Origin: Chitinasiproducens palmae
GTDB lineage: Bacteria; Pseudomonadota; Gammaproteobacteria; Burkholderiales; Burkholderiaceae
NCBI RefSeq assembly: GCF_900095735.1
Contig: NZ_FNLO01000001.1
Location: 256,837-320,836, forward strand
Length of the DNA stretch: 64,000 nt
Direction of reading: 5' to 3'
Shown: positions 56,208-64,000 of the stretch, piece after piece
Layout of the letters: every line of letters starts with the position of its first letter
Numbering within the stretch: the first letter of the stretch is position 1
The notes under the pieces: model-generated
The model's database searches: none
What the model was told of the DNA's origin: nothing
Seen by the model: the letters and a program-made list of their open reading frames with translations, nothing else
Program-made: the position numbers and the translations under genes

Positions 56208-57386
56208 TTGGCCATTCCGCTTTTGCAGGCGATGTATGTCGGTTCGTACGTCGTCAAACACCACCTGCTGCGCACGCGCCGCTACCCGCTCGTGCTGATG
56301 CTGGAGCCGTTGTTCCGGTGCAACCTGGCCTGCTCGGGTTGCGGCAAGATCGACTATCCGGATCCCATTCTGAATCAGCGCCTGTCCGAGGCCGAGTGTC
56401 TCGAAGCCGTGGACGAGTGCGGCGCGCCGGTGGTCTCGATCGCCGGCGGCGAACCCTTGCTGCACAAGGAACTGCCGTCGATCGTGCGAGGCATCATCGC
56501 GCGCAAGAAGTTCGTGTACCTGTGCACGAATGCACTGCTGATGGAAAAGAAGATCGACGACTACGAGCCCAACCCGTTCTTCGTCTGGTCGGTGCACCTG
56601 GACGGCGACCGCGAGGCGCACGACAAGTCGGTCTGCCAGGAAGGCGTCTACGACCGGGCGGTGGAGGCGATTCGCCTCGCCAAGCGCAAGGGTTTCCGCG
56701 TCAATATCAATTGCACGCTGTTCAACGATACGGACCCGGAGCGCGTCGCAAGCTTTTTCGACGAAGTGAAGCGGATCGGTGTCGACGGCATCACCGTTTC
56801 GCCGGGGTATGCGTACGAGCGTGCCCCCGATCAGCAGCACTTCTTGAATCGCGAGAAAACCAAGACGCTGTTCCGGGACATCTTCCGGCGCGGTCGCGGT
56901 GGGCGCAATTGGGCATTCAGCCAGTCCGGGCTGTTTCTCGATTTCCTGGCCGGCAACCAGACGTATCACTGCACGCCATGGGGCAACCCGACGCGGACCG
57001 TGTTCGGCTGGCAGCGCCCGTGCTACCTGGTTGGCGAAGGTTACGCGAAGACATATTCGGAGCTGATGGCGTCCACCGACTGGGACAAATACGGCACCGG
57101 CAATTACGAGAAATGCGCGGACTGCATGGTGCATAGCGGCTACGAGGCCACCGCGGTGAAGGATACCCTGCGTCATCCGCTGAAGGCGTTGGGCGTGGCG
57201 CTGCGTGGCGTCAAGACCGATGGCGAGATGGCGCCGGACGTGGTGCTCGATGGACAGCGCCCCGCCGAATACGTGTTTTCGCGACACGTCGAAATCAAGC
57301 TCGACGAAATCAAGCGCAAGACACCGGCCAAGCCCAAGGCGGCGCCGAAGGCGGCACCGAAGACCGCGGACGAACAGGTGGCATGA
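56208..57386 (+). CDS. hpnH: Adenosyl-hopene transferase HpnH (radical SAM)
   Basis: Radical SAM enzyme of 392 residues that attaches the 5'-deoxyadenosyl group to diploptene, the first step toward extended hopanoids at the inner membrane. The cluster motif CxxxCxxC is FRCNLACSGCGK. SAM-binding features include SIAGGEPLLHKELP and LDGDREAHDK, with later cysteines in QRPCYLV and EKCADCMVHSG. A Lys/Ala/Pro-rich tail ends the protein. The family normally begins MAIPLLQA, so TTG at 56208, preceded by GAGGTAA, is chosen as start. It is followed by hpnA. Confidence 0.95.
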   Translation: MAIPLLQAMYVGSYVVKHHLLRTRRYPLVLMLEPLFRCNLACSGCGKIDYPDPILNQRLSEAECLEAVDECGAPVVSIAGGEPLLHKELPSIVRGIIARKKFVYLCTNALLMEKKIDDYEPNPFFVWSVHLDGDREAHDKSVCQEGVYDRAVEAIRLAKRKGFRVNINCTLFNDTDPERVASFFDEVKRIGVDGITVSPGYAYERAPDQQHFLNREKTKTLFRDIFRRGRGGRNWAFSQSGLFLDFLAGNQTYHCTPWGNPTRTVFGWQRPCYLVGEGYAKTYSELMASTDWDKYGTGNYEKCADCMVHSGYEATAVKDTLRHPLKALGVALRGVKTDGEMAPDVVLDGQRPAEYVFSRHVEIKLDEIKRKTPAKPKAAPKAAPKTADEQVA

Positions 57387-57539
57387 TCGCGGGTGGCCGC
57401 CGGCGCTCGCGACAGGCACCTGTGCCCCGTGCGCCCGTGCGCCCGTGCATCTTCCGCGGCCGCCGTGGCCTCGGCCTGCGGCAGCCCCTGACCGGGACGG
57501 GCAGCGCGCTCACGTGGTCATCTTGAAACGATATTACGC

Positions 57540-58574
57540 ATGACAGCAGCTATGACGCGCGGCAGCGCGGCGGCAGTCGATGCCGACCGGGTGCTGGTGA
57601 CCGGGGCCTCCGGCTTTGTCGGCGCGGCGGTGGCGCGCGCGGTGCGCCGGGCCGGCTACCGTACCCGTGTGCTGGTGCGTCCCACCAGTGCTTCGACCAA
57701 TATCGCAGGCCAGGACTTCGACGTCGCCCTGGGCGATTTGCGCGATCCGGCCTCGTTGGACGCCGCATTGCGTGGCGTGCGTTTTGTTTTCCATGTGGCG
57801 GCCGACTACCGGCTGTGGGCCGCGGACCCTGAAGAGATCGTCCGTGCGAACCGCGAGGGCACCGGCAACATCATGGAGGCGGCGCTCCGCGCTGGCGTGG
57901 AGCGGGTCGTCTACACCAGCAGCGTCGCAACGCTGCGCGTTGGCGACACCGTGGTGCCAGTCGACGAAAGCCGCCCAGCCACGGCCGAGCAGACGATAGG
58001 CGCGTATAAACGCAGCAAGGTCGTGGCAGAGCGACTGGTCGAGACGATGGTCGCCGAGCGCGGCCTGCCGGCAGTGATCGTCAATCCATCGACACCGATC
58101 GGGCCACGGGATGTCCGTCCGACGCCGACCGGACGCATCATCGTCGAGGCGGCGCGCGGCAGGATGCCGGCGTTCGTCGACACCGGGCTGAACTTCGTAC
58201 ACGTCGACGACGTAGCGGAAGGGCATCTGCTGGCGCTCACTCGCGGCCAGCTGGGGCGCCGCTACATCCTGGGCGGCGAGGATGTGATGCTCGGAACGCT
58301 GTTGGCCGAGATCGCGGCGCGTACCGGTCGGCGCGCGCCGACCGTGCGCTTGCCGCGCGCGCCGCTGTATCCACTGGCGGCGCTGGCTGAATTCGGCGCG
58401 CGGTTCACCGGCAAGGAGCCGCTGCTGACGCGCGACGCGCTCCGCATGTCGCGCTATCGGATGTTCTTCGATTCGAGCCGGGCCAAGTTGGAGCTCGGCT
58501 ATCGCGCGCGGCCCTACGTCGAGGGTCTGCAAGATGCGCTCGACTGGTTCGACGTCAACGGCTATCTACGCTGA
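57540..58574 (+). CDS. hpnA: Hopanoid-associated sugar epimerase HpnA
   Basis: Extended short-chain dehydrogenase of 344 residues. The NAD(P) motif is TGASGFVGAAVARA, the catalytic pair is in YKRSK (YxxxK), with FHVAADYRLWAADPEE, NPSTPIGPRDVRPTPTGRIIVE and FVHVDDVAEGHLLA as family marks. HpnA proteins occur in hopanoid loci, probably in synthesis or modification of the sugar-derived side chain, but the reaction has not been settled. It lies 153 bp after hpnH on the same strand. An alternative Met is four codons later. Confidence 0.93.
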   Translation: MTAAMTRGSAAAVDADRVLVTGASGFVGAAVARAVRRAGYRTRVLVRPTSASTNIAGQDFDVALGDLRDPASLDAALRGVRFVFHVAADYRLWAADPEEIVRANREGTGNIMEAALRAGVERVVYTSSVATLRVGDTVVPVDESRPATAEQTIGAYKRSKVVAERLVETMVAERGLPAVIVNPSTPIGPRDVRPTPTGRIIVEAARGRMPAFVDTGLNFVHVDDVAEGHLLALTRGQLGRRYILGGEDVMLGTLLAEIAARTGRRAPTVRLPRAPLYPLAALAEFGARFTGKEPLLTRDALRMSRYRMFFDSSRAKLELGYRARPYVEGLQDALDWFDVNGYLR

Positions 58575-59365
58575 GGGCCGGCCCCGGACGGCTTCCTCAC
58601 GGCTGTTGCAGCAGCCAGCTCGCACTCCTGATCCTAGCCCACGCGCCGCCCACGTCTGATGTGTGCAAGCCTGCTTGGCGCGCGCGCTTTGCACGGGTGC
58701 AAGCGCCTCGCCCGCGTGCAAGCGCCTACGGGCGACCCACGTCAGGCGTGCGCCGGCGTCGCTGCCAACTCCCGGCGCGCATAACAGGGCATCCGACGTA
58801 ACCTCGTACGACCGCCCAGGTATTGCCAGTCATGGCGGGGAACGGGATGGCACATCGGACGGCATGCGAAGGCATGCGTGTAAGGGCGGGTACAGGCATG
58901 GAGGGACAACATGCAGGCCCTCACTGATCCCAACACCCATGCGTTTCAGCGTCGCCCCTTGTATTGCCGCCTGGCCGCCTCGTCGCTCGGTCGAGTCGCT
59001 GACTCGTCGAGTCGGGGACATCCGCGCCTGAGCGGCTTGACTGCGACAGTGATGTGGCCAGACGCGTGAGCGTCAACCACAATCGGTTCGGACTACAGAC
59101 GGATATCGGCGAGTGCGGCGCGACGCCTGCCGAACGCGCTTGGATTGTCTCGATGGCCATGGCGCACGTCGCAATTCCGCACGTTTTCTCAAATTTATGC
59201 GAGCTTGTCCAAGTCTGTCGAGGATTACCCTCATATCGGCTGCCATCGAGGGTGGCGGTGCTTGAAGTGCGGGCGCACACGATGCCCGTCGAGCATTGCC
59301 CGCATTGCCAATATCACGCAGCGCGACCGGCGGCATCGATTCGGTAACGAAAAGGGGAAAATCGC
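58575..59365. other. Intergenic stretch of about 790 bp
   Basis: No supported ORF or RNA gene. A GTGCAAGCGCCT-like unit repeats about three times at 58696-58728. The lytic monooxygenase promoter presumably lies near the right end. Confidence 0.5.
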
Positions 59366-60076
59366 ATGAATGGTAAGCATCGTCTCTCGCAGCTGTGGCT
59401 CATCGTCGCGTTGTGCGGCGCGTCGCAAGTGCAAGCCCATGGCCGCGTTGTCGAGCCCCCGTCGCGGGTCGTACTCTGCAGCCAAGGCGAGAACCGCGAC
59501 TGTCCGATCCCTGCGTGGAAAACGAACGCGATGGAAAGTGGCAAGTTCTTTCCCGCGCGGGACGGCGGGCTGAGCGATCCTGTGGCGAGCACTGACGCGC
59601 CCAACGGCACGCCGCCGCGTGACGGCGAAATCGCCAGCACGAGTGTAAATGGCGCGGAGAAGGTGTTGGACGAGCAAAGCGCACAGCGCTGGCGCAAGAC
59701 GGTGATGCATGCGGGCGAGCACCAGCGCTTTGTGTGGGAATATAGCGCACTTCACAAAACGCGCCGCTGGAACTATTTCATCACCCGTCAAGACTGGAAT
59801 CCGAACGCACCGCTGACACGGGCGCAATTCGAGGCCAAGCCGTTCTGCCAGTATCAGAACAGCCAGCAGCCCTATTGGGACCATCCCGAGCTGATGCCCA
59901 CGTCGCCGACCGTCCACACCTGCAAGCTGCCGAAGCGCGATGGGTACCACGTGATTCTCGCGGTGTGGGAGGTGGCCGACACGCCACATGCGTTCTATCA
60001 GCAGATCGATGCGGAATTCGTCAATGGTGGGGCGGCGCTGACGAGTCCCTTCGCACCGCCGACGAAGCGCGAGTGA
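59366..60076 (+). CDS. AA10 lytic polysaccharide monooxygenase (chitin-binding)
   Basis: Secreted copper enzyme of 236 residues that oxidatively cleaves crystalline chitin or cellulose. A signal peptide ends SQVQA, leaving His25 as the mature N-terminus. With His130 in YSALHKTRRWNYFIT it forms the copper histidine brace, and the axial phenylalanine is in HAFYQQID. Family marks are PPSRVVLC, PLTRAQFEAKPFCQYQN and GYHVILAVWEVADTPHAFYQ, close to CBP21. No carbohydrate-binding module is attached. ATG 59366 follows AGGGG. It stands alone here, so a chitinase must lie elsewhere if the pathway exists. Confidence 0.94.
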   Translation: MNGKHRLSQLWLIVALCGASQVQAHGRVVEPPSRVVLCSQGENRDCPIPAWKTNAMESGKFFPARDGGLSDPVASTDAPNGTPPRDGEIASTSVNGAEKVLDEQSAQRWRKTVMHAGEHQRFVWEYSALHKTRRWNYFITRQDWNPNAPLTRAQFEAKPFCQYQNSQQPYWDHPELMPTSPTVHTCKLPKRDGYHVILAVWEVADTPHAFYQQIDAEFVNGGAALTSPFAPPTKRE

Positions 60077-60295
60077 TCAAGCATCGGGCGCGCCTGGCGA
60101 CCGGAATGCGAAGTGGTGAGGGCGGCCACGCGTGGCAGGCCCGCGGCGCGTACCGAGCCGCCGCGTGCGCGCACGCGGCGAGCCGCTACGACGTGTGGCG
60201 GCGTGCATCGCCGCGCGAGAACGCGTGCTGACGCACGCCCGTTACATGTCCGACTACTGCCCGGCTGGGTTGGCCGGGAGAAGGTCCGACGTGGC

Positions 60296-62104
60296 TCAGG
60301 CGTCGTCGTCGGCCTTGCCATGTTTGCCCGGCAGCACCGAGTTCAGCACCTGCTTTGCGGTATTGACGATCACGTTGCCTTCGTTTGGATCGCCCTTGAG
60401 CAACGTGGTCGCGAATGCCTTGGCCTGCGCCAGCGTGACGTGGGGCGGCAAGGGCGGCACGTCGGGATCCGTCTTGAATTCGAGCAGGACCGGGCGGTCC
60501 GACTGCAGCGCGCGTTCCCAAGCATCGGCCACGCCCTCAGCCGAATCGACATAGATGCCGGTCAGGCCGATCGATTCGGCGAAGCGGTGATACGGAACAT
60601 TCGGAATCTGTTGCGACGCGACAAACTTCGGATCGCCTTCCATGACCCGCTGCTCCCAGGTCACCTGGTTCAAGTCCTCGTTATTGAACACGGCACAAAT
60701 CCAGCGCGGGTCGGCCCACTGTTGCCAGTACTTCGCGACGGTGATCAGCTCCGCCATATTGTTCATCTGCATTGCGCCGTCGCCGACCAGCGCGATCACC
60801 GGACGGTCGGGATGCGCGAACTTGGCCGCGATCGCGTATGGCACGGCGGCACCCATCGACGCCAGTCCGCCGGACAGCGACGCCATCATGCCCCGCCGCA
60901 TCTTCAGATCGCGCGCATACCAGTTCGCACAGGAACCGGAGTCGCTGCTCAGGATCACGCGGTCGGGCAGGCGGGGCGACAGCTCCCACGTGACGCGCTG
61001 CGGATTGATCGGCTTGGCGTCCGTCAGCGCGCGCTTCTCCAACGTCGTCCACCAATCGCGCGTCCATCCTTCGATCTTCTCGCGCCATCCGGTGTCGGTC
61101 TTCGTGTCGAGCAAGGGCAGCAGCGCGGCCAGGGTTTCGCCGGCGTCGCCGACAAGGTTGACCTCCATCGGGTAACGCAGGCTCAGCATGTCCGGCTTCA
61201 GATCGATCTGCACGCCTCGCGCCTTGCCTTCCTTCGGCAGGAATTCCGAATAAGGGAAGCCGGAGCCGATCATCAGCAAGGTATCGCACTCGCGCATCAT
61301 CTTGTCGCTCGGCTCGGTGCCAAGCAGGCCGATCGAACCGGTGACCCATGGCAGCGCATCCGGCAGCACAGCCTTGCCGAGCAACGCCTTCGCTGCGCCG
61401 GCTTGCAATTTGTCGGCGATCGCGATCACCGCATCGGTGGCGCGCAGCGCGCCCGCGCCCACCAGAATGGCGACCTTCTTGCCGGCATTCAACACCTCGG
61501 CCGCACGCTGCAAGTCGTTATCCTGCGGCACCACGCGCGGGGCGTTGTAGCCGATGCCGGAGTGAACGGTGCCGTGCTTTGCCGGCGGGTCCTCGTAAGG
61601 CATGTCCTGCAGGTCGTTCGGCAGGATCAGCGCGGTAACCTTTCGCTCGCCCAACGCGACCCGTACAGCGCGGTCGACCAGGTGACGCATTTGCGCAGGG
61701 ACCGTCGCCTGCTCGCAGAAGGCGCCCGCCACATCCTTGAACATCGATTTGAGGTCGAGTTCCTGCTGGTAATGTCCGCCCAGGGCGGTGCGCGCCTGCT
61801 GTCCCGCGATCGCGAGCACCGGCATGTGATCCATGCGCGCATCGTAGAGGCCTGTCAGCAGGTGGGATGCGCCGGGGCCGGAGGTCGCGATGCAGACACC
61901 CAGTTCGCCAGTGAATTTCGCATGGGCCGCAGCCATGAAGGCAGCCATCTCCTCGTGTCTCGCTTGCACGAATTCGATCTTGCCGCCCGCGCGGCTCAAC
62001 GCGCCAAACACGCCGTTGATGCCGTCGCCGGGATAGCCAAAGATGCGCCGCACGCCCCATTGATGCAAACGCTCGACCAGGAAATCGCCAACTGTCTGTG
62101 CCAT
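60296..62104 (-). CDS. Thiamine-diphosphate enzyme, PoxB/pyruvate-oxidase-like
   Basis: Cytoplasmic enzyme of 602 residues of the acetolactate synthase/pyruvate oxidase family. The N-terminal PYR domain has WGVRRIFGYPGDGINGVFGAL and the catalytic glutamate in VQARHEEMAAFMAAAHAKF. The middle domain follows, and the C-terminal ThDP motif is GDGAMQMNNMAELITVAKYW. It resembles PoxB-like proteins that convert pyruvate to acetate and CO2, but substrate choice cannot be fixed from sequence. ATG 62104 is chosen because GGAAGG precedes it by seven bases. It follows the type III fragment on the same strand with a 116-bp gap, probably independent. Confidence 0.88.
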   Translation of the reverse strand: MAQTVGDFLVERLHQWGVRRIFGYPGDGINGVFGALSRAGGKIEFVQARHEEMAAFMAAAHAKFTGELGVCIATSGPGASHLLTGLYDARMDHMPVLAIAGQQARTALGGHYQQELDLKSMFKDVAGAFCEQATVPAQMRHLVDRAVRVALGERKVTALILPNDLQDMPYEDPPAKHGTVHSGIGYNAPRVVPQDNDLQRAAEVLNAGKKVAILVGAGALRATDAVIAIADKLQAGAAKALLGKAVLPDALPWVTGSIGLLGTEPSDKMMRECDTLLMIGSGFPYSEFLPKEGKARGVQIDLKPDMLSLRYPMEVNLVGDAGETLAALLPLLDTKTDTGWREKIEGWTRDWWTTLEKRALTDAKPINPQRVTWELSPRLPDRVILSSDSGSCANWYARDLKMRRGMMASLSGGLASMGAAVPYAIAAKFAHPDRPVIALVGDGAMQMNNMAELITVAKYWQQWADPRWICAVFNNEDLNQVTWEQRVMEGDPKFVASQQIPNVPYHRFAESIGLTGIYVDSAEGVADAWERALQSDRPVLLEFKTDPDVPPLPPHVTLAQAKAFATTLLKGDPNEGNVIVNTAKQVLNSVLPGKHGKADDDA

Positions 62105-62220
62105 GTCTGTGCCTTCCACGATGTGAGGGACCGTCGCACAAGCGCATGTGCGGTCGACCGTCCTCGTTCAGATACCGCAGAGCCAGCAAGTTCCAGTCCA
62201 AAGGGGCTGACGGTGCGCCT

Positions 62221-62466
62221 TCAGTCGCCGCCGTCCGGGCGAAGGCGAGGCAGCGCGTCGGGGGCATCCGGGTCGGGGAAGAAGATTCGCCGCATCATCT
62301 CCTCCCGAAATTGCGCGAGGATCCAGGCGCGACGTTCTTCCTCGCTGAGTGCGGGGCGCTCCACGACGTGCTCGCTGCCTGCGTTGACGGGGCTCGCGTC
62401 GGCCCAGGTCGGCGTCGCTGGGGCGCTCGCCGGCGCGTGCATTGGCGGGAGGCCAACGATCCTCAT
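62221..62466 (-). CDS. Small unknown protein coupled to sctL
   Basis: Predicted protein of 81 residues with a Pro/Ala-rich first half and a charged helix-like stretch (SEEERRAWILAQFREEMMRRI) in the second, ending in an acidic and Pro-rich tail. Its ATG overlaps the sctL stop as ATGA, a sign of real translational coupling. I do not recognise a family. It sits where an ATPase gene often follows sctL, so it may be a secretion accessory, chaperone or unrelated protein. Confidence 0.6.
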   Translation of the reverse strand: MRIVGLPPMHAPASAPATPTWADASPVNAGSEHVVERPALSEEERRAWILAQFREEMMRRIFFPDPDAPDALPRLRPDGGD

Positions 62467-63368
62467 TCTGTCTCTCCTTTCGATTCGTAACGTGCTTGCT
62501 CAGCGATCAGGGCGGTATCGGTCCGCGTACCGGCGGCGCGGCGCGCGATGATGCCGTCGGACGCGACGTGAGGCTGGTCGAAGGGTGAGCCTGCAGGTGC
62601 TTCCGAACGCGGCGCACTGGCCGCGGCAGGCGTGCGTGCCGGTGCATTTTTGAGCTCGTGTTCCAGCCCCTCCGCCAGGGCGGCGATCGCCCGGCGACGC
62701 AGCATATGCGTGTCGACACCCAATTGCTTCGGCAGGGCGCGTGCCGGTAGCAGGCGCATGGCCGCATCCGCCGCTTCGAACACGAATGCGCGGCCCGCCC
62801 ATTCAAGCGCGAAGCACGCACCGCCGGTCTCGACGACGACACTGCCGGCCGGCGGGCGCGCACCGCCGAGTCCCGCGCGCAGGGCCGGTGCAAGGGCAGC
62901 GGCGCTGTCCGGCAAACGCACTTTCAGGACGGTGCCCGCCACCGCATCGCCACGCTGGCGAAAGTCGTCGGACAGTTCCTCCAACAACTGGCGGCAGACG
63001 CTCTCGCTATCCAGGCGAGCGGCGAGCGCGTGGCGAGCGTCGTCGAGTTGTTCGCGCATTTCGGCGAGCATCAAATCCGCCATGTGATCGAACGAATCGA
63101 TGCATGTGCGGACCGCGCCGGCATAGCCGTCCGCGTAGCCCGATGCGAATGACAGACGGCAGATCGCGTCTGCTTCGCGCTGAGCTTGTTTGACGATGTG
63201 TCGTGCATGGCGATGGGCGTCCCGTAGCAGGGCATCGGCGCGCGTCGCCGCGCGTTTGGTAGCGCACGGAAGCAGCACGCCGTCGACGCGCGTGGCGGGA
63301 CGGGATGCGTCGCCGCCGGCGCGGGTCCGGTATCGCGACAGGCCGGGCAAATCAGGGAAGTCGTGCAT
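62463..63368 (-). CDS. sctL: Type III secretion stator protein SctL (HrpE/YscL/FliH-like)
   Basis: Cytoplasmic peripheral-stalk protein of about 301 residues that links the export ATPase to the injectisome sorting platform. It has a charged, helix-rich middle, with AHRHARHIVKQAQREADAI and the Gly/Tyr-rich SFASGYADGYAGAV, then a C-terminal domain with VLKVRLPDSAAALAPAL and GSVVVETGGACFALEWA. That layout fits the HrpE/YscL family. The ATG at 63368 lies inside the end of sctK, and its stop overlaps the next small gene. The long Ala/Pro-rich C-terminal tail is unusual for the family. Assignment is from layout, not a strong motif. Confidence 0.68.
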   Translation of the reverse strand: MHDFPDLPGLSRYRTRAGGDASRPATRVDGVLLPCATKRAATRADALLRDAHRHARHIVKQAQREADAICRLSFASGYADGYAGAVRTCIDSFDHMADLMLAEMREQLDDARHALAARLDSESVCRQLLEELSDDFRQRGDAVAGTVLKVRLPDSAAALAPALRAGLGGARPPAGSVVVETGGACFALEWAGRAFVFEAADAAMRLLPARALPKQLGVDTHMLRRRAIAALAEGLEHELKNAPARTPAAASAPRSEAPAGSPFDQPHVASDGIIARRAAGTRTDTALIAEQARYESKGETE

Positions 63369-64000
63369 GGATGAAGGCGAAGGCAAGCCAGTTGCGAATG
63401 GTGGTCTCGGAGACGCCAGGCACCGACGGCGAGGCGTCGTTGTACGCTGGCTCGGTCAGCGCATCGGCTGAGCAAACGGTCGCGCTGATTGTCGGGCGAG
63501 GCATCGTTGTCGCGAGCGGGCGTGCCTGGCTTGCCAGATCGTCGTCGCCTGCACCGGGCAGGCCGCCGCGCGTTGCGACCGTGGAGCTGAACAGCAAGGG
63601 TAGACGTTCGCGCAACGCGGCGGGCCAGGTGGCGAATAGCGGCGCGATGCTCGTCAGTCCCACGGATGCGAGGCTGTCGTGCGCCTGCTCCGGCGAGACG
63701 GTTCCCGTCAGCCAAGCAGACTCGGCAGTGAAACCGCGACGTGCGGCCGCACTGAGCGCGGCTGAAACGGTTGGCAAGGGTAGGCGCAGGAACGCCAACA
63801 GCCGAGCGTCCAATGTGCGATGCAGTGAGCCGGTCAGGAGGGTGCCATGCATCAGTCTCGCGCCGATCAGCGCCGCGACCCGTGGCAAGTTCCGCCACTC
63901 CCGGATGCAGCGTTCGCACAGCGCGTCGAGTCGGGTATCCGATGCCATGCGACCCTGCAGCCGGTAGATGCGGCGAAGGTAAGCGTGCGCGAGCGCCGGC
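63352..64000 (-). CDS. sctK: Type III secretion sorting-platform protein SctK-like (cut by window edge)
   Basis: Helical cytoplasmic protein; about 215 residues are visible and the reading frame continues beyond the window with no stop. The visible part includes LRRIYRLQGRMASDTRLDAL, REWRNLPRVAALIGARLM and the C-terminal signature SETTIRNWLAFAFIHARLP. The arrangement directly before sctL is normal for sctK (HrpB4/YscK/OrgA-like) in injectisome operons. An ATG at 63948 is available, but upstream codons fit the same protein, so the true start is likely off the edge. Identity is moderately certain. Confidence 0.65.
   Translation of the reverse strand, partial: PALAHAYLRRIYRLQGRMASDTRLDALCERCIREWRNLPRVAALIGARLMHGTLLTGSLHRTLDARLLAFLRLPLPTVSAALSAAARRGFTAESAWLTGTVSPEQAHDSLASVGLTSIAPLFATWPAALRERLPLLFSSTVATRGGLPGAGDDDLASQARPLATTMPRPTISATVCSADALTEPAYNDASPSVPGVSETTIRNWLAFAFIHARLP

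Noticed and set aside
60113-62551. Plus-strand frame of 812 residues across the ThDP enzyme
   Set aside because: Antisense of a well-supported enzyme; composition skewed to Arg, Gln and His.

Overview
The window reads as chromosomal DNA of a GC-rich betaproteobacterium, most likely Burkholderiaceae. The grounds are hopanoid genes hpnH-hpnA, a pxpBCA-DUF969-DUF979-pcp operon, kbl-tdh beside an XRE/cupin regulator, a FecI/FecR siderophore-receptor unit, and a type III secretion fragment at the right edge. I cannot name the species. No tRNA, rRNA, CRISPR array, insertion sequence or prophage gene was recognised.

Layout. 1-2379: tdh (cut by the left edge) and kbl for threonine breakdown, with a divergent XRE/cupin regulator. 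3009-4437: a CobW/ZigA-type GTPase with a Zur-like palindrome upstream. 5064-7652: an FAD monooxygenase and a DUF72 protein. 7653-9292: a long non-coding stretch ending in a promoter and a hairpin-rich leader. 9293-28341: a type I secretion system (TolC-like, LapB-like ABC, LapC-like adaptor), a 4345-residue BapA-like adhesin and a short Omp85-type barrel. 28562-36769: class II aldolase, DUF4239 membrane protein, flavin reductase-like protein, metE, an RBBP9-like hydrolase, an MFS transporter and a MarR-like regulator. 36917-42415: 5-oxoproline operon. 42612-43142: ankyrin protein. 43285-48760: FecI sigma factor, FecR, TonB receptor, PepSY protein and a small membrane protein. 49313-52544: Tat-exported Gfo/Idh oxidoreductase, HNH protein, lipoprotein esterase. 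52669-55507: zur and a convergent znuD-like receptor. 56208-58574: hpnH-hpnA. 59366-60076: an AA10 lytic polysaccharide monooxygenase. 60296-62104: a PoxB-like thiamine-diphosphate enzyme. 62221-64000: small ORF, sctL, sctK (cut by the right edge).

How the parts work together. Three modules stand out. The adhesin locus is a self-contained surface-display unit. Its giant substrate carries 28 Ig-like repeats of exactly 312 bp plus four of a second type (273 or 276 bp), and it ends in RTX and type I secretion signals. The zinc module joins Zur, a ZnuD-like receptor with two GTTAT-N3-ATAAC boxes, and a distant CobW GTPase with a related palindrome. The 5-oxoproline operon joins a peptidase that frees pyroglutamate, the PxpABC 5-oxoprolinase, and two membrane proteins that probably import the substrate. 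The siderophore unit is a separate iron module with a Fur-like site upstream of the sigma factor gene.
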